In this document: positions 19,001 to 30,300 of the stretch, piece after piece
Position numbering within the stretch: the stretch's first letter is position 1
Layout: each line of letters starts with the position of its first letter
Origin: Ichthyophonus hoferi
Taxonomy: Eukaryota > Opisthokonta > Ichthyosporea > Ichthyophonida > Ichthyophonidae
Length of the DNA: 32,409 bases
Direction of reading: 5' to 3'
Assembly: GCA_002751075.1 (NCBI GenBank)
Contig: NAOQ01000046.1
Coordinates: 223,961-256,369 of the forward strand
The notes under the pieces: generated by a model
Databases searched by the model: none
Told to the model about the DNA's origin: nothing
What the model saw: the letters and a program-made list of their open reading frames with translations, nothing else
Program-made: the position numbers and the translations under genes

Positions 19001-21798
19001 AATATGGTCTTAATGCAGGTGATGATTCTTATGCTCGCAGTAAATAGTTACGTGAGTATATAAAATTACCCTGGTTATGTACATATTTAGAATGGTATGT
19101 ACGTATGTATGTATGTATACTGTATACCCTTAACATTGTACAAATATTTCATAAGCCATGTAAATAAAAATATATAATAATCCTTATCACTAGTATAACT
19201 ATAACCTATGGATATAAATATATATCAATAATGATAAATAATAATGAAAAACAAAAACAAATAGCCAGAAAGGGAAGGGAAGGGAATGAAAGAAGTAGCC
19301 AAGATAAAAATGAACATACCAACCTATATATAGAATACTTATAACACTTGAAAGTATGGTAGAAGATGCTAAATCCAAAGCATAGACTGGCACATATAAA
19401 GAAGATCATAAAAGCTACTCGATCTTCTATGGGATAATCTTTGCGCCCCATCTCATCAGCTGGGTGAGAATGAATGATAATTAATTAATTAGTGACAACC
19501 AACCACACAACTTATATATGAACGGAAACATTAAAAAAAAGGAGGGCGGAAGAGGAAGATGATAGAGGAAATAATATAAAGATATAAAAAAGAAAAAAGA
19601 AAAAAACATCCACAGCATGGTGTTGAGTATGTTAATATGCTATATGTTGTTATGCTGTTATGGTTCTTTTGTATATAGGTAAGGATATATTGTTCAATAA
19701 ATGTATGTTGTATAATGATACATATGTCCGAGAAAGCAAACACTTGGCTGATTGTAAATGGCATACATATATATATATATATAAGGATGTTAAAAGGCAG
19801 AGTAAGAGAGAGAGCACATGTGTGAATATCAGACCCATAGAAAAAGTGAGAGCAATAGGGTAATAAATAGAGACACTCGTTGGATAGATATCACACATTA
19901 TATTGTAGAGCTATAGACACTAACCTGTGAGAAACAATAGATAGATCATCATGAAGAAGCCAATCATATGGGTCCATATATTAACAGTCTGGGGTAAATA
20001 CCAAGTCAGGTGAGATTAGGTTAATGAGCCAATTAGGTTATGTGGTTTGTTTTAAATATAATATAAGCATGGTTGAAAATTAAAAGTGAATAGATAATAT
20101 AACAGGTTGACACATATAGTTTATTGGTATATATATACAATTAAGTCTATGTTGCTATCATATAGTCCGGATCAGATGTATCTATATGTAAATATGCCTA
20201 CAGTCAAATAGCATTCCACTTGCCTACTACATATCATACAGTATATATATTATCCTTAGCCCTATTATATAATCAATATATATTGTAATAAGTAGAGAAA
20301 GGGAAAGGGAAAATGGCATACAATAACACCATAGAGGGGAAGATACCATGTATATCTTAACTATGTTCGGAATATAATATATAAAGTTTAATAATATGGA
20401 ATTGATACGAATACAGTATATTGTATATTGTATACTGTATATTATATGAATAATAATAATAATAATACTAATACTAATGTTAGGAGAAAAAAGAAAAAAC
20501 AAGGAGAAAAACAGAAAAAATCTACTAAATAGTCCAATCTACCATAATAATCCAATCTACTATAATAATCCAATCTACCATAATAATCCAACCTGCTATT
20601 ATAATCCAATCTACTATAATATAATACAATAGAAAGAGAGAGAGAGAATGGTAGAGGATTGCTTACCTCGTTATGGATCCAGAACCAACTCCTGAAGCAA
20701 TCCAATGTAGATTTAAGATTAGGATACCCATCTCTATAATGTATCATAGTTAGTGATCGTTAAATATAGTTGGGTCAATAGGTATATGTCAATTACATTA
20801 TTAATATTTATTTATAGACAGAAGTGTTTAAATATACTAGTAATTAACCTCCCTGTAATATATTTTATAATTATTTTATGTATGCGCTGTGCTATACTGC
20901 TATTTATAATATAATGTGCAAATATATGGATTATATTACGTATTTAAAATACTCCTTTATGTGTGATTTGTGTGATAATGGTTGGACAATTGCCAGTCCG
21001 TAGAAGGTATGCTAACAAGGGGAATGTGTTCTGATGGTCAGTCAAAAAATGGTTGGACAATTGCCAGTCCGTAGAAGGTATGCTAACAAGGGGAATTTGT
21101 TCTGATGGTCAGTCAAAAAATTAATTTTAACTATAAAAGCAATTAAAATTTCCACGCATTAAATCTAGATCCTTCCTATATCTGCGTAACTAAGATAAAG
21201 TAGCGCATGGGTCAATCAATATTCTAGATTAAAAAATTAGGCAATATTTATGATTTAAAACATAAAGCATTGTATACTATTGAATTTATACATTATTTCA
21301 AATTTAAAATATTCAGCCCAGTTATTTTATAAAACACTAATACAGTATAACAAAATCATATAGTAATACAAAAAAGAATGAAAAGCAATAAGGTGACAGT
21401 ATCTAAATAATAAATATAACCTTCGCCACCAATGTTTCAAATTTGATGATTATGAAAAAGAAAAAAAAATAGCGGGATTGTGAGTCTTTCAGCCCTTATC
21501 GTAAGACATTAAAAATGATATAATACAATAGCATGATATATATGCCTTCCTAATTATTTCAGTTGCTTCCTTTTTTATTGTGATATAATGTATAACAGTA
21601 AAAAGCATTTAGACAATAAATTAAAACAAAGACGTACAGAATATGTGGGAGCATGGCATAAGGCTCCACATCTTGCGCCCGGAGAAGCCGTCTAAGTTGT
21701 GTTCCAGTTCGGCGGTGGTTAGCTGCTTTTAACGAACTCGTGACTGTCTCTTGGCAGGAGCAAACCATGTTTTCTTCGGGGGAAGAAATGGTTAGCAT
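16002..21798 (-). CDS. PAQR family seven-helix membrane protein (adiponectin receptor / Izh-like)
   Basis: Exons in transcript order: 21798-21638, 20733-20667, 19988-19925, 19459-19339, 18896-18851 (tentative), 18345-18256, 17891-17805, 17322-17238, 16886-16777, 16157-16002. They sum to 987 bases (328 residues plus stop) in frame. PAQR proteins are integral membrane proteins with a zinc-bound core; adiponectin receptors are linked to ceramidase activity and yeast Izh2 to zinc/sterol metabolism. Visible marks are HILDGYPN before the membrane domain, ETVNIWTHMIGFF, SIFYHTF (H132), TMDYVGIF (D158) and SHQLWHTF (H281, H285); these match the Ser and three His/one Asp metal site of the family. Seven hydrophobic segments lie at about 77-97, 112-132, 158-178, 188-207, 220-238, 246-262 and 284-300. 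The N-terminal 53 residues are soluble and unconserved; the ATG at 21798 is the first in that frame. The fifth exon, joining KCY to AVTMDYVG, is only weakly supported. Subfamily assignment is not attempted. Confidence 0.93.
16427..16622 (+). repeat. Dispersed repeat, copy B
   Basis: Second copy of the segment seen at 8028-8272, here in PAQR intron 9 (16158-16776). Shared blocks run from TAGTTACATATACAA through GTGATACTGAATAAAGG to CGGCTGCCACCGTGAACATG. It is antisense to its host gene, as copy A is to the DAHP synthase gene. The copies differ by substitutions and an indel, so they are not recent. Confidence 0.65.
17668..17798. repeat. ACCTATAC/ACATATAC-type repeat
   Basis: Degenerate tandem hexamer-octamer repeat (CATATACCTATACCTACACC and variants) in the PAQR intron between exons 17805-17891 and 17238-17322. 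It starts only a few bases past the donor at 17804. The motif resembles the repeat at the right edge of the window (32241-32409). Confidence 0.7.
20528..20622. repeat. 18-base tandem repeat (about five copies)
   Basis: Five head-to-tail units of the type CCAATCTACTATAATAAT in the PAQR intron between exons 20667-20733 and 19925-19988. Period 18 keeps all frames open, which explains an apparent repetitive minus-strand peptide (RLDYYG/RLDYYS). It starts about 45 bases inside the intron from the donor at 20666. Confidence 0.85.
20977..21118. repeat. 71-base tandem duplication
   Basis: Two adjacent copies, 20977-21047 and 21048-21118, differing at one base (GGAATGTG versus GGAATTTG). Each contains GGACAATTGCC with the palindromic core CAATTG, then GTCCGTAGAAGGTATGC. 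It lies in PAQR intron 1, about 240 bases from exon 2. The near identity indicates a recent event. Confidence 0.95.
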
Positions 21799-22993
21799 TA
21801 TGCCAAATATATGGTGAGGAGAGGTATGTCTTCTAACTGCTAAGTAAAAGAAGGCAGATAGGTAGATGGGTAGGCAGACTTCATTAAACTTATTTCAAAC
21901 AAAGCTTTGTAGGTATATACCTATATGTGTGTACGTGTACGTGTACGTTTAAATGCATATATGTAATATATAGGAGTGTACTCTATTCTAACTATTGTTT
22001 CACTCTATTCCTGTACATATTCAGGTAACTAGGCATTTAATTATTTATTTTACAGCAGTTTGTCCTGAATTGGAGTCCAACCACCCACACTTACAAGTGT
22101 TTATATGAAACCGACACAAAATCAAAGAAACTTTTATCAGTGTACAAGATTTATCAATATGTATGCCGATAAGTCGAGCGCAATGGAATATCTATCAATG
22201 TTCTCCTGTTTATTTACATTACACTAGACAGGAAATACCCCTAACCAACTACAAGTGATAAAGATAGTGAAGTAAATTGGTTTAATAGATGAGAAGGGCT
22301 AGATGATTCGCAAAATATTAAAATAGCATAAATTCCGCATCGATTCGAGTGAGCTGACCTGAAATTATCTTAATATAAAAATAGTAACTATAAATTATAA
22401 TTTAAAAATATATAACAACGTATATGACAATGATAAGTTATAATATAATATACATAATTTATCAAAATAATAAAAAAATATAATAATATGTTATAATTTA
22501 ATACATTTTTGTTTGCTTAAATATCTACCTTTTTGGTATTTCGGACAGACCTATATGCTATTGTGTTTTGCACTTTTTTTTGTGAAATAAAAATATATAA
22601 AAAATATATATCAGATTTAAACATATCAAACTACTTTTAAAAAAATGTTTGCAATTTTTAAAATAATTAGCAATTACTCTTTTGATATAAGAATATATTT
22701 TAAAAAGCAATATTAGAGGTAGTTATTGGATTAAAATATACTCACTCTAGAAGTAATTATTGATGTTTTCTAATAGCAAGAGATTTAATAATATCGATAC
22801 ATAATTTTCCTTTTGAACATCGCGATACTATTTAACGCGAGCTTATCATTTATTGCCTTAATCTTCAAGTAACCAATAATATGACCGAATTACTACCAAT
22901 GACAATCTTGGCTAATGAAATCCTAACATCTATATTTAGATATTATCTTACCAATGTTTCAGGGTAGAACAGAGCAATCCGATATTATTAATT
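21799..22993. other. PAQR upstream region
   Basis: Very AT-rich DNA upstream of the minus-strand PAQR start codon; it should contain that gene's promoter. A GTACGT repeat occurs at about 21933-21949 and an AT-dense block at about 22330-22760. No coding exon or known element was recognised. Confidence 0.6.
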
Positions 22994-23877
22994 ATAGGTT
23001 TTCCCAACTTTAACGACATTTTCCCAAGCATAAAGACATTTTCCCAAGCATTAACGACATTTTTCACAAGCTTTAGCAACATTAACGTATGAAATCGTTT
23101 TTGTTTTTTTTTTTCAAGATCAGTTCATGTCAAATTTAATCACGATTTTTTGTGGCAATTTTCCTCAAGATCTAGTTTCTTTAACTATTCTTCCTTACGG
23201 AAACAATATTCCCATGAGTAGCGAAAATAATGAAAAGTGAGCTGCTAAGGCATCTGTAACTATTTAGATAAACTAATACATCACATTTAGGAGCAAAGGC
23301 GTACGCCCAGAACCAGTTTAGTTAGGTCCAGCTTATATACTTTATTAGAGCTGATATTGGCTAATAGACGTCTAGTAGAGATCGGAGGTTATGCAATAGT
23401 TAACTAATCTCACCACATACTAGCAATCAATGCGTCAATCTAGCTTTCCTCGACGCTCTTTCAATGGAGCAATATGAAGGGGTTAAAATATGCTTTTAAA
23501 ACGCAGTGTAATATAATCCTAATAAGGTAAAATGACATTATTCTAGATATAGATCTGTTTATTTAAATCCATAGATTCTATTGCTTGATCCCGATCAGTA
23601 TTAGTAATTTAAAATGGTAGATGAAGGTAGCTGAAGAAGATTGTAATGGTTATTACATGAGAATGTTTGGATGCATACGTCGGCCTTTAGTAAAGGAAAC
23701 TATTCTTTAACATATTTTATTCTATAAAAAAATACCATTAGCTCTTCCATAAACAGATTTTCAATAAAATTGTTATTTTGATACCTCAATGTCGCTAAAG
23801 CTGAGGAAAATGTCGTTAATTGGGAAAATGTCATTAATATTAGGAAAAAATGCTGGTAAAACTCGGAAAGCCCTATA
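22994..23877. mobile_element. Non-autonomous DNA transposon with sub-repeated terminal inverted repeats
   Basis: The left end (about 22994-23095) reads TATAGGTTTTCCC followed by about four copies of a 20-22 base unit of the form TTTTCCCAAGCATTAACGACA. The right end (about 23787-23877) is its inverse: read on the minus strand it starts TATAGGGCTTTCC and continues with similar TTTTCCC...TTAACGACA units, ending in CTTTAGCGACATT as the left end does (CTTTAGCAACATT). The 690 bases between have no transposase-like frame. Multiple sub-repeats within the inverted repeats recall foldback or CACTA-type ends, but the superfamily is not settled. The target duplication is probably short (a TA-containing site). 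Divergence between the arms suggests an old insertion. Confidence 0.7.
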
Positions 23878-23941
23878 TCCTATTGAATATACAACTACTG
23901 TATATCCTCAACCAGCCTTGGATCACAGTTATTATATTTAC

Positions 23942-25286
23942 TGTTGGGAATAATAAGTAGAAACAAGAGCGTTCTTATGACCTATATTTGTTTAGAAGGA
24001 GAGGGAGTACCGAATTAATGGGCATTTTAACGTTCCCCTTTACATACACGGAGTACAGATATGCTAATACATATTTTTATGATTAAATAAATCAGCAGGA
24101 CTTGCTAGTCTTACACAGAATGCTTAAGTAATGTGCTGGTCTGGAAACGTACGATCTGAAATGGCTTATTATGTTGTTGCAGGATCTATGCCATTGGTTG
24201 ATTCAATTTTGATAGATCATCGTAGATTGCCGTTTAACACCAAAAGATTGCACTAACTCTTTTACTATAATAATAATTGCTAGTAATATTCAATGTTTAT
24301 ATCTATTTAAAAAAATACCTAAATTAATTAACTATTTCTGTTTTAACATCACCTCTTGGCCTAGGTGAGTTATTTTACCAAGGGCATAAAAAATATGAAA
24401 AAGGAATACGAAAAGAACCTTAACATGGTGACTGCTTGAGCTGTAGGCTTGTGTGGCTCGCTAAATAAACGAGATAATTCCCGATGACGTTCAGAAGTGA
24501 CTGCGGCATGGCACTCAATATTAAAAAAACGGAAGACAGTTGACCAAACTGTATGTTAAATGTTCATGTTTGCTCTGGATCTGGCTCTGTTGTAGGCTCT
24601 GGCATCTGGCAGCTGGCGGCTACTGTGATATGTGGGTATTGCCCAGTTGTTTGTGCGTTATGTTTGTCAGTTTGATGCTGGAAATGTTGATAGCTCAAAT
24701 GAAGATTTGAAGACTGTGTGTTAGATGTAATGAAATTGAGTCTCCACACGTAGAGGTCGGTGAATAGATGTAGGGTTGGGGTGATGTATTTTCGGCATTC
24801 GTGGATCATTGACTTAACAGAATCACCTGGTTTTACTACCATGATAAACCATTTGAGCTTTCTCTACTATCATGCTGGGGATAATAAGTAGAGACGGGAG
24901 CGTTCATAAATAACCTATATTTGTTTAGAAGAAGAGAGAATACTGAATTAAGTTGACATTTTAACGTGTCCCTTTGCGTACATGGAGTACATATATGTTA
25001 AGACACGTTTTGATTATCAAACAAGTCAACAGGACTTGTCTTACGCAGGATGCCTAAGCAATGTGCTATCTGGCTCCAAAACATAAGATTTGAAATGGTT
25101 TATTTCTGGGATCTCTGCCATTGGCTGATTCTATTTTGATAAATCATCTCGGATTGCCGTTTAACACCAAAAGATTGAACTAACTCTTTTACCAGGCTAC
25201 ATATGTAATAATAATAGCTCATAATATTATATGTTCATAGGTATATAAAGAAATACCTAAATTAGTTAAATATTCCTGCTTTGAGA
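23942..25286 (-). mobile_element. Small LTR-type element (TRIM-like fossil)
   Basis: Two direct repeats, 23942-24348 and 24873-25286, share about 80 percent of bases by eye over their full length and flank 524 internal bases. The repeat starts TGTTGGGA and ends in TTTTAACA, giving TG...CA ends in either orientation. Flanking bases TTTAC (23937-23941) and TTTGC (25287-25291) look like a five-base target duplication. On the minus strand a purine tract (AAGAGGTGA) adjoins the end of the internal region, which favours minus orientation. The interior has no reverse transcriptase, integrase or protease and only an unrecognised short frame. It is a fossil and non-autonomous; the repeat divergence implies considerable age. 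Copia or Gypsy origin cannot be told. Confidence 0.6.
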
Positions 25287-27348
25287 TTTGCAATACACTA
25301 CTTGTGAAGAAATTGAAGGCTTCTTTATTTCAACCAAAAGGGAGAGCTTCAGGAAGAGTTTGATAGAGCTTTGGCGTCTTCATTACTACAGGATAGAAAC
25401 ACTGATAGCACTTATCATCAATTAAAAACAAAACCTACAAACACTTGTGGTAGTTCTGTCTAATAGTTATTTTTCCTATCTGTTTATGGAGCTATATTTG
25501 ACAGAACAACCTTAGAGCAATAACCCCTTCTTGCTAATAAAGAGCATTATAACATCTTTTCACACCTCTTATTGGGGAAACTTGTAAGATTTATAAAGTG
25601 AAGCTTAAGTTTAACTTAGCTTACTATAAAAAGCAATTAAAACATGTATATCAATTTGTGGTCGTTCTAGTGACTTGTCTACAGGCTTCGGGGCTGCCAA
25701 ATGTGGGTTGTATAATAGGACTATATATATTATGATATTGTTTAACAAATAATAAATGAATGCAAAGCTTTGCGCCTCATGAACGTATTCGGAATTTTAC
25801 CTATATCGGTATTAAATACGTATACAGGTGGGTTACCGCGTATGTCCGGGTATGCCGGGTCGTTTATTAGTTGTTCCCGTTCCTTTTACATCTTTGTTTA
25901 TTGCGGGTGTCAATCAATGCAAATAGGGCCAATTGTAAAAATCCTTATTGACAAATCAATTTACCTGGTTAAGAACCGTAAGATTCTGTGGCCACAGAAT
26001 CTTATGACAACGTATCAACTAATGTGGGACCAATCATTTCATAATTAATCCGCCTGTTACCAGAACCTTGGCTGAACTACGTGTTCATTCGGAGTTAACG
26101 ATCTTGCAACCGCATGTATGTAACCATTTTTAGTATGATTAAGCTACCATAAAAACATGGTGGTGCTCTTAGTTAAAATAGACAGGCCAAGGTCACACAT
26201 GCAGTTGAAAATTAATGTAAAATAATAGTTGCTACCCTAAATTTGAAGTTACACAGATTCATTGAGGAAATCGTTGGTCGATACTCAGTATATAACCCAA
26301 TCGAGAAATGCAGTCATAATTTCCTAATAAAAAATATTATATCTGTATTACTAAAAGGCATGTTTCTAGTTAATCAGAACTCTCATGTAGGTATAGTTTT
26401 TTGGTTGCTTTATGGCAGGCTATAGAGCCACCTTTTATGAATATTACTGCATATATTTTTTCTATTTGATTACAACCAGTGCAAGGATATTATACCAAAT
26501 CACTAAGGTATCATAATTGACTGCTTAGATGAAGTACACGATAAATGTAGTATTTATCATGTTAATATATTCAACTGTTTCAAAACAAAATATTTTTCTA
26601 AACAGATATTGTGTACAAACCATATGCCTGGATGTCACTGCGTACTCAGAAAACGTAAATAAATATGCAATTTCATAATACCCAAAAGTGGATATTCTGA
26701 AACAATTGAAAATTAACAGAATGATGAAATACATTACTCAATATTATGTATCTTCATCGAAAATCATGCAAAGTTGAGCTCTGTTTTTATCAATAATTTC
26801 ACACGAATAGGATTCCATAGTAGCATTCTTAGCTCTAACCTTGGTGGAAATATAGTATGGAACATACAACTGCAATAGTTACTTACAGATTTTTTAATAA
26901 GCCTAGAGAGAATATGTTGAAACTCAATATTACTTTACCTATCTATTTGTTACAATGTACATCGTTATCAGGTTATTCATTTTACACTCACCATGATTAA
27001 AAAAACAACATTTTAGTAGCTACCCAACAGAAAAATGGGGCTAAACACAATACAAAAAAATATTTATAATTTAGAAAGCCAAAATAAAATGCAGTATGCA
27101 ACTCAATTGAGGTATTTAAATATTTGATGGACAGCCATTTCAAAGTAATTAACAATCCTTAATAAATTCCGTGTTTGTTCAATTGGATGCGAATAAATGC
27201 CCACGACTTTCTATCAATTAATAATTCCTTTATTGCCTAGAGAATTAGGTATTCATAACATAAGATATAGCAAAACATATCGATTCGCAGAATACCATGG
27301 CCCCTCATTTGCAAGTTGGAGTCGCTACACACCTCAAAAGAACTCGCC
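25287..27348. other. Gene-poor intergenic region
   Basis: About 2 kb between the LTR-type element and the API5 stop codon. Short open frames occur at 25770-26048 and 26243-26425 on the plus strand, but neither shows a recognisable motif, splice context or similarity to a known family. The one clear structure is the palindrome at 25979-26004. The base composition is a little less AT-rich around 25780-25900. Confidence 0.6.
25979..26004. repeat. Perfect 26-base palindrome
   Basis: The 13-base arm TAAGATTCTGTGG is followed without any spacer by its exact reverse complement. It can form a cruciform or hairpin, or act as a symmetric protein-binding site. No run of T follows on either side, so it is not an obvious Pol III or intrinsic terminator. 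Confidence 0.95.
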
Positions 27349-30300
27349 CTAAACACGTCTAACATCATGTTCGTTCACATGTCTTGGCCTATCCCCTCTC
27401 CATCCCCCTCTCCCTCCCCTTCTACCTCTGCCACTTCCCCCCTGCTCTCTAAATTCGGCATCCTTCAAGTTAGAGCTATATTTCCCTTGTGGCGGTTGGT
27501 AGACTCCTCCCATTGGTCGTTTGCGGGCACCTTGTTCAGGGGTATCTAATGGCCTTTTTGGTCCACTAGCCCTGTACGCAGATTCAAAGTTGGTTGGCAT
27601 AGTAATATAATACAGTATAGTCATATAATATAGAATAATATAACGCAATATGATATAGTAGGTTACTATATATACATGTAGGTGTAATCAAGAACGCAGG
27701 AGCAAGATAAAAGGCAGGAGGGGGAGGACTTCCAGCGAGCTATAAATGGCATAGGTTTAGCGGTATAGCAGACCACCCAATACCATACATTCATTTATAT
27801 ATCCATCTACGCATATATACATATAAATTATCACACAAACCTGTTCATACATAGATAGCTAATACACGTGTAGGGACAGAACATAATGCAGACTTGGGGC
27901 AGAGATAAAGGAGTGCAAGAAAGTGAAAACCTGGAAGACCATCACACAGAGAGAGTGGTTGCAGATAACACACACATATCCCTACTAACATTGGCTGCCT
28001 AAATCGTTCTGACGGGGATGCTACAGGTGGTTTACCCGGTGCCCTGATTGCCGTTTCTATGGCAACATGAGCAAGATCCTCAGGCTGTATCCAAGAGGGT
28101 TTGACCAGTCTATAGATAGGGGTAGTGCGGAGGAGGTCCTGCGAATAGGGTGTGAAAGAGAGGGAAGGTATAGGGGAGAGAAGGAGAGAGAGAAAGAGAG
28201 AGAGAGAGAGAGTAGAGATAGGAATGTGGAATGGTAAGTAGGGTAGATAGAAAGATAGAAAATATATAACCCTTTGTACATGGTATACTATAAGGACAGT
28301 TGGTATAGTTCAAGTTTCCTGAAAAGATTACAAACAAATATTGCATTTTGAAAGATTTCAGGTGGTATGAGATTATATATATATATATATATATTAAAAG
28401 GGTTCATAAATAATTCTGATTGGCATCAGTTAAATAGTGATCGGATCCAACCAAAAAAAAAAAGGAAAAAAAAAAGGGAAAAATGAAAATAAACAAAAGG
28501 ACGGAAAATTATATCAGTATATACATGAATAGGTAGGTATACAAGGAGAGAAAACAAAGGCATCAGAAAGAGACAACACCTATATCCTACTGTCTACTGT
28601 CTATATGAATACCATGGAGCAAGTATATGGGTTACCTTAATCATCTCGACAATATTGAAGGTACTTTTCTTAGCAAGGTTGAAGATTTTGATTGTCTGAG
28701 GCAGGAGGATAGAAGGATGAAAATAATTAGTTTAACCCACTGGTGCTCGATAGTTCGCTATCGTGCTAAAATCTCAAACCTTAGTAGCCAAAATTTATTT
28801 AATGCTTTAAATACATTTTTCTGTTATTACTATTTTTTAAAAAAATGAATAAGAACGGGTTATATTCCACTAGATTATATTGTACTTGGAAAATATTTAT
28901 TTCAACATTTCATGTTAATTTTCATACTAAACACTCTTTTTCATGAAGTAAATAGGGAATAATTAGGAAATAACCATGCAAATCAAGTGATAGTAAATTT
29001 AACCAAACATTGCAACTTTCCATTCCACCGATAAAGCCATTTAGTTCTTTCGACAAATAACCCAGTCTCATTTTAATATTTAATCGTTCATTATTACTGG
29101 GTCTAGAAGTTTATTGCCATAAATAGCCAATAACATGATTCAGTATTATCAGAAGAAAGCCTCAATCGGCAACCAAAAAAAATACAAACAGATCTAATGA
29201 TATTAGGTTTAAGTTAGTTGCTAATTTGGTTGGAATAATGGCTTAACACTTAAACTTAATTATTGATTAATCATAATTAATCTCTTTTTTTTTTTTTTCA
29301 AAAATAAATAAAGGTCAAACATCCCATCACTGTAGTTTTATAAAGTATCCATGGCCAATTATAACTGCTTCCCCATTATCGTAGCTATATATACGTGATA
29401 TTAATTTTTATTACAGCCAATAAATGAGCCAATATAAGCGTAGACAGTATTTATACAAGTTTATGATTATATCGAGTAGATAGTCAGCTAAAGCATGGTG
29501 GATTGACCAACAAACTCCAAACATTAATTATACAATAATATTTGTGTTTATTCGTACAAAGAAATCCATAAATAAATAAAAATCATTTTCTAATAAAACT
29601 ATATACTAATTATAAAAGAATTGTCTCAACTTTCTTGCCATTAAATATATTGGTTCATTTTAATACATATGGCTCTTAAATAACAATCTATCACGCAGTA
29701 TCTACGCGGCTGTTCATTAGTCTAATAAAAGATTAAGAAAGAGGTATCTTGATTAACATTGTATGCAGTAGGAATAACAGAAAACTTTAAAATGCATATA
29801 ATCAATAATAACTTACCTTGGGGTCCTTCTCAATGGCTAGTGCTTTATCAACCTGTCCTGATTGGGCCTTAGACATCTGGGCTAGATAAAGCAACCTATA
29901 AGAACGATTGGAAGCAACACCAAAGGGATGTAATAAGTCAGTACATGTACATATATAGGTACAAGTATAGGCATATATGCATACACACTGAAACATTAAT
30001 ATAACACATATAGATACGTATCAATAAATGCATAAATACATGTGTACAGGTGCATAGGTATATTAAGCTTACTAAGTATAACGTCCTATTCGGAATAGAT
30101 ATAATAGGGTAGAGTAGAGTAAAATAATGCCAGCCTTTTACCATTTTGCACGAAGGCCTCATTATTATCTATAGCTCATTATCTCTATTGTACCTCAGTT
30201 AGCTTGTTATATCCTTCGCTACTAGTGGGTTATAGGTTATATGTGTTATGCCTTAATACAATCACAATGCATACTCTCTCTGTAGGGTCTTCTTCCTTTC

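Noticed and set aside
20442-20747. Minus-strand frame with RLDYYG repeats as a repetitive protein
   Set aside because: The repeat part is intronic 18-base satellite; only the first 25 residues are the real PAQR exon 2.
24564-24842. 92-residue minus-strand frame inside the LTR-type element
   Set aside because: No recognisable gag, protease or other domain; listed only as part of the fossil element, not as a gene.
25770-26425. Two plus-strand frames of 92 and 60 residues
   Set aside because: No motif, splice context or family resemblance; one spans the palindrome. Chance frames are more likely.
27316-27549. Pro/Ser-rich plus-strand frame
   Set aside because: It is antisense to the API5 last exon, whose KYSSNL motif and RGG codons explain the composition.
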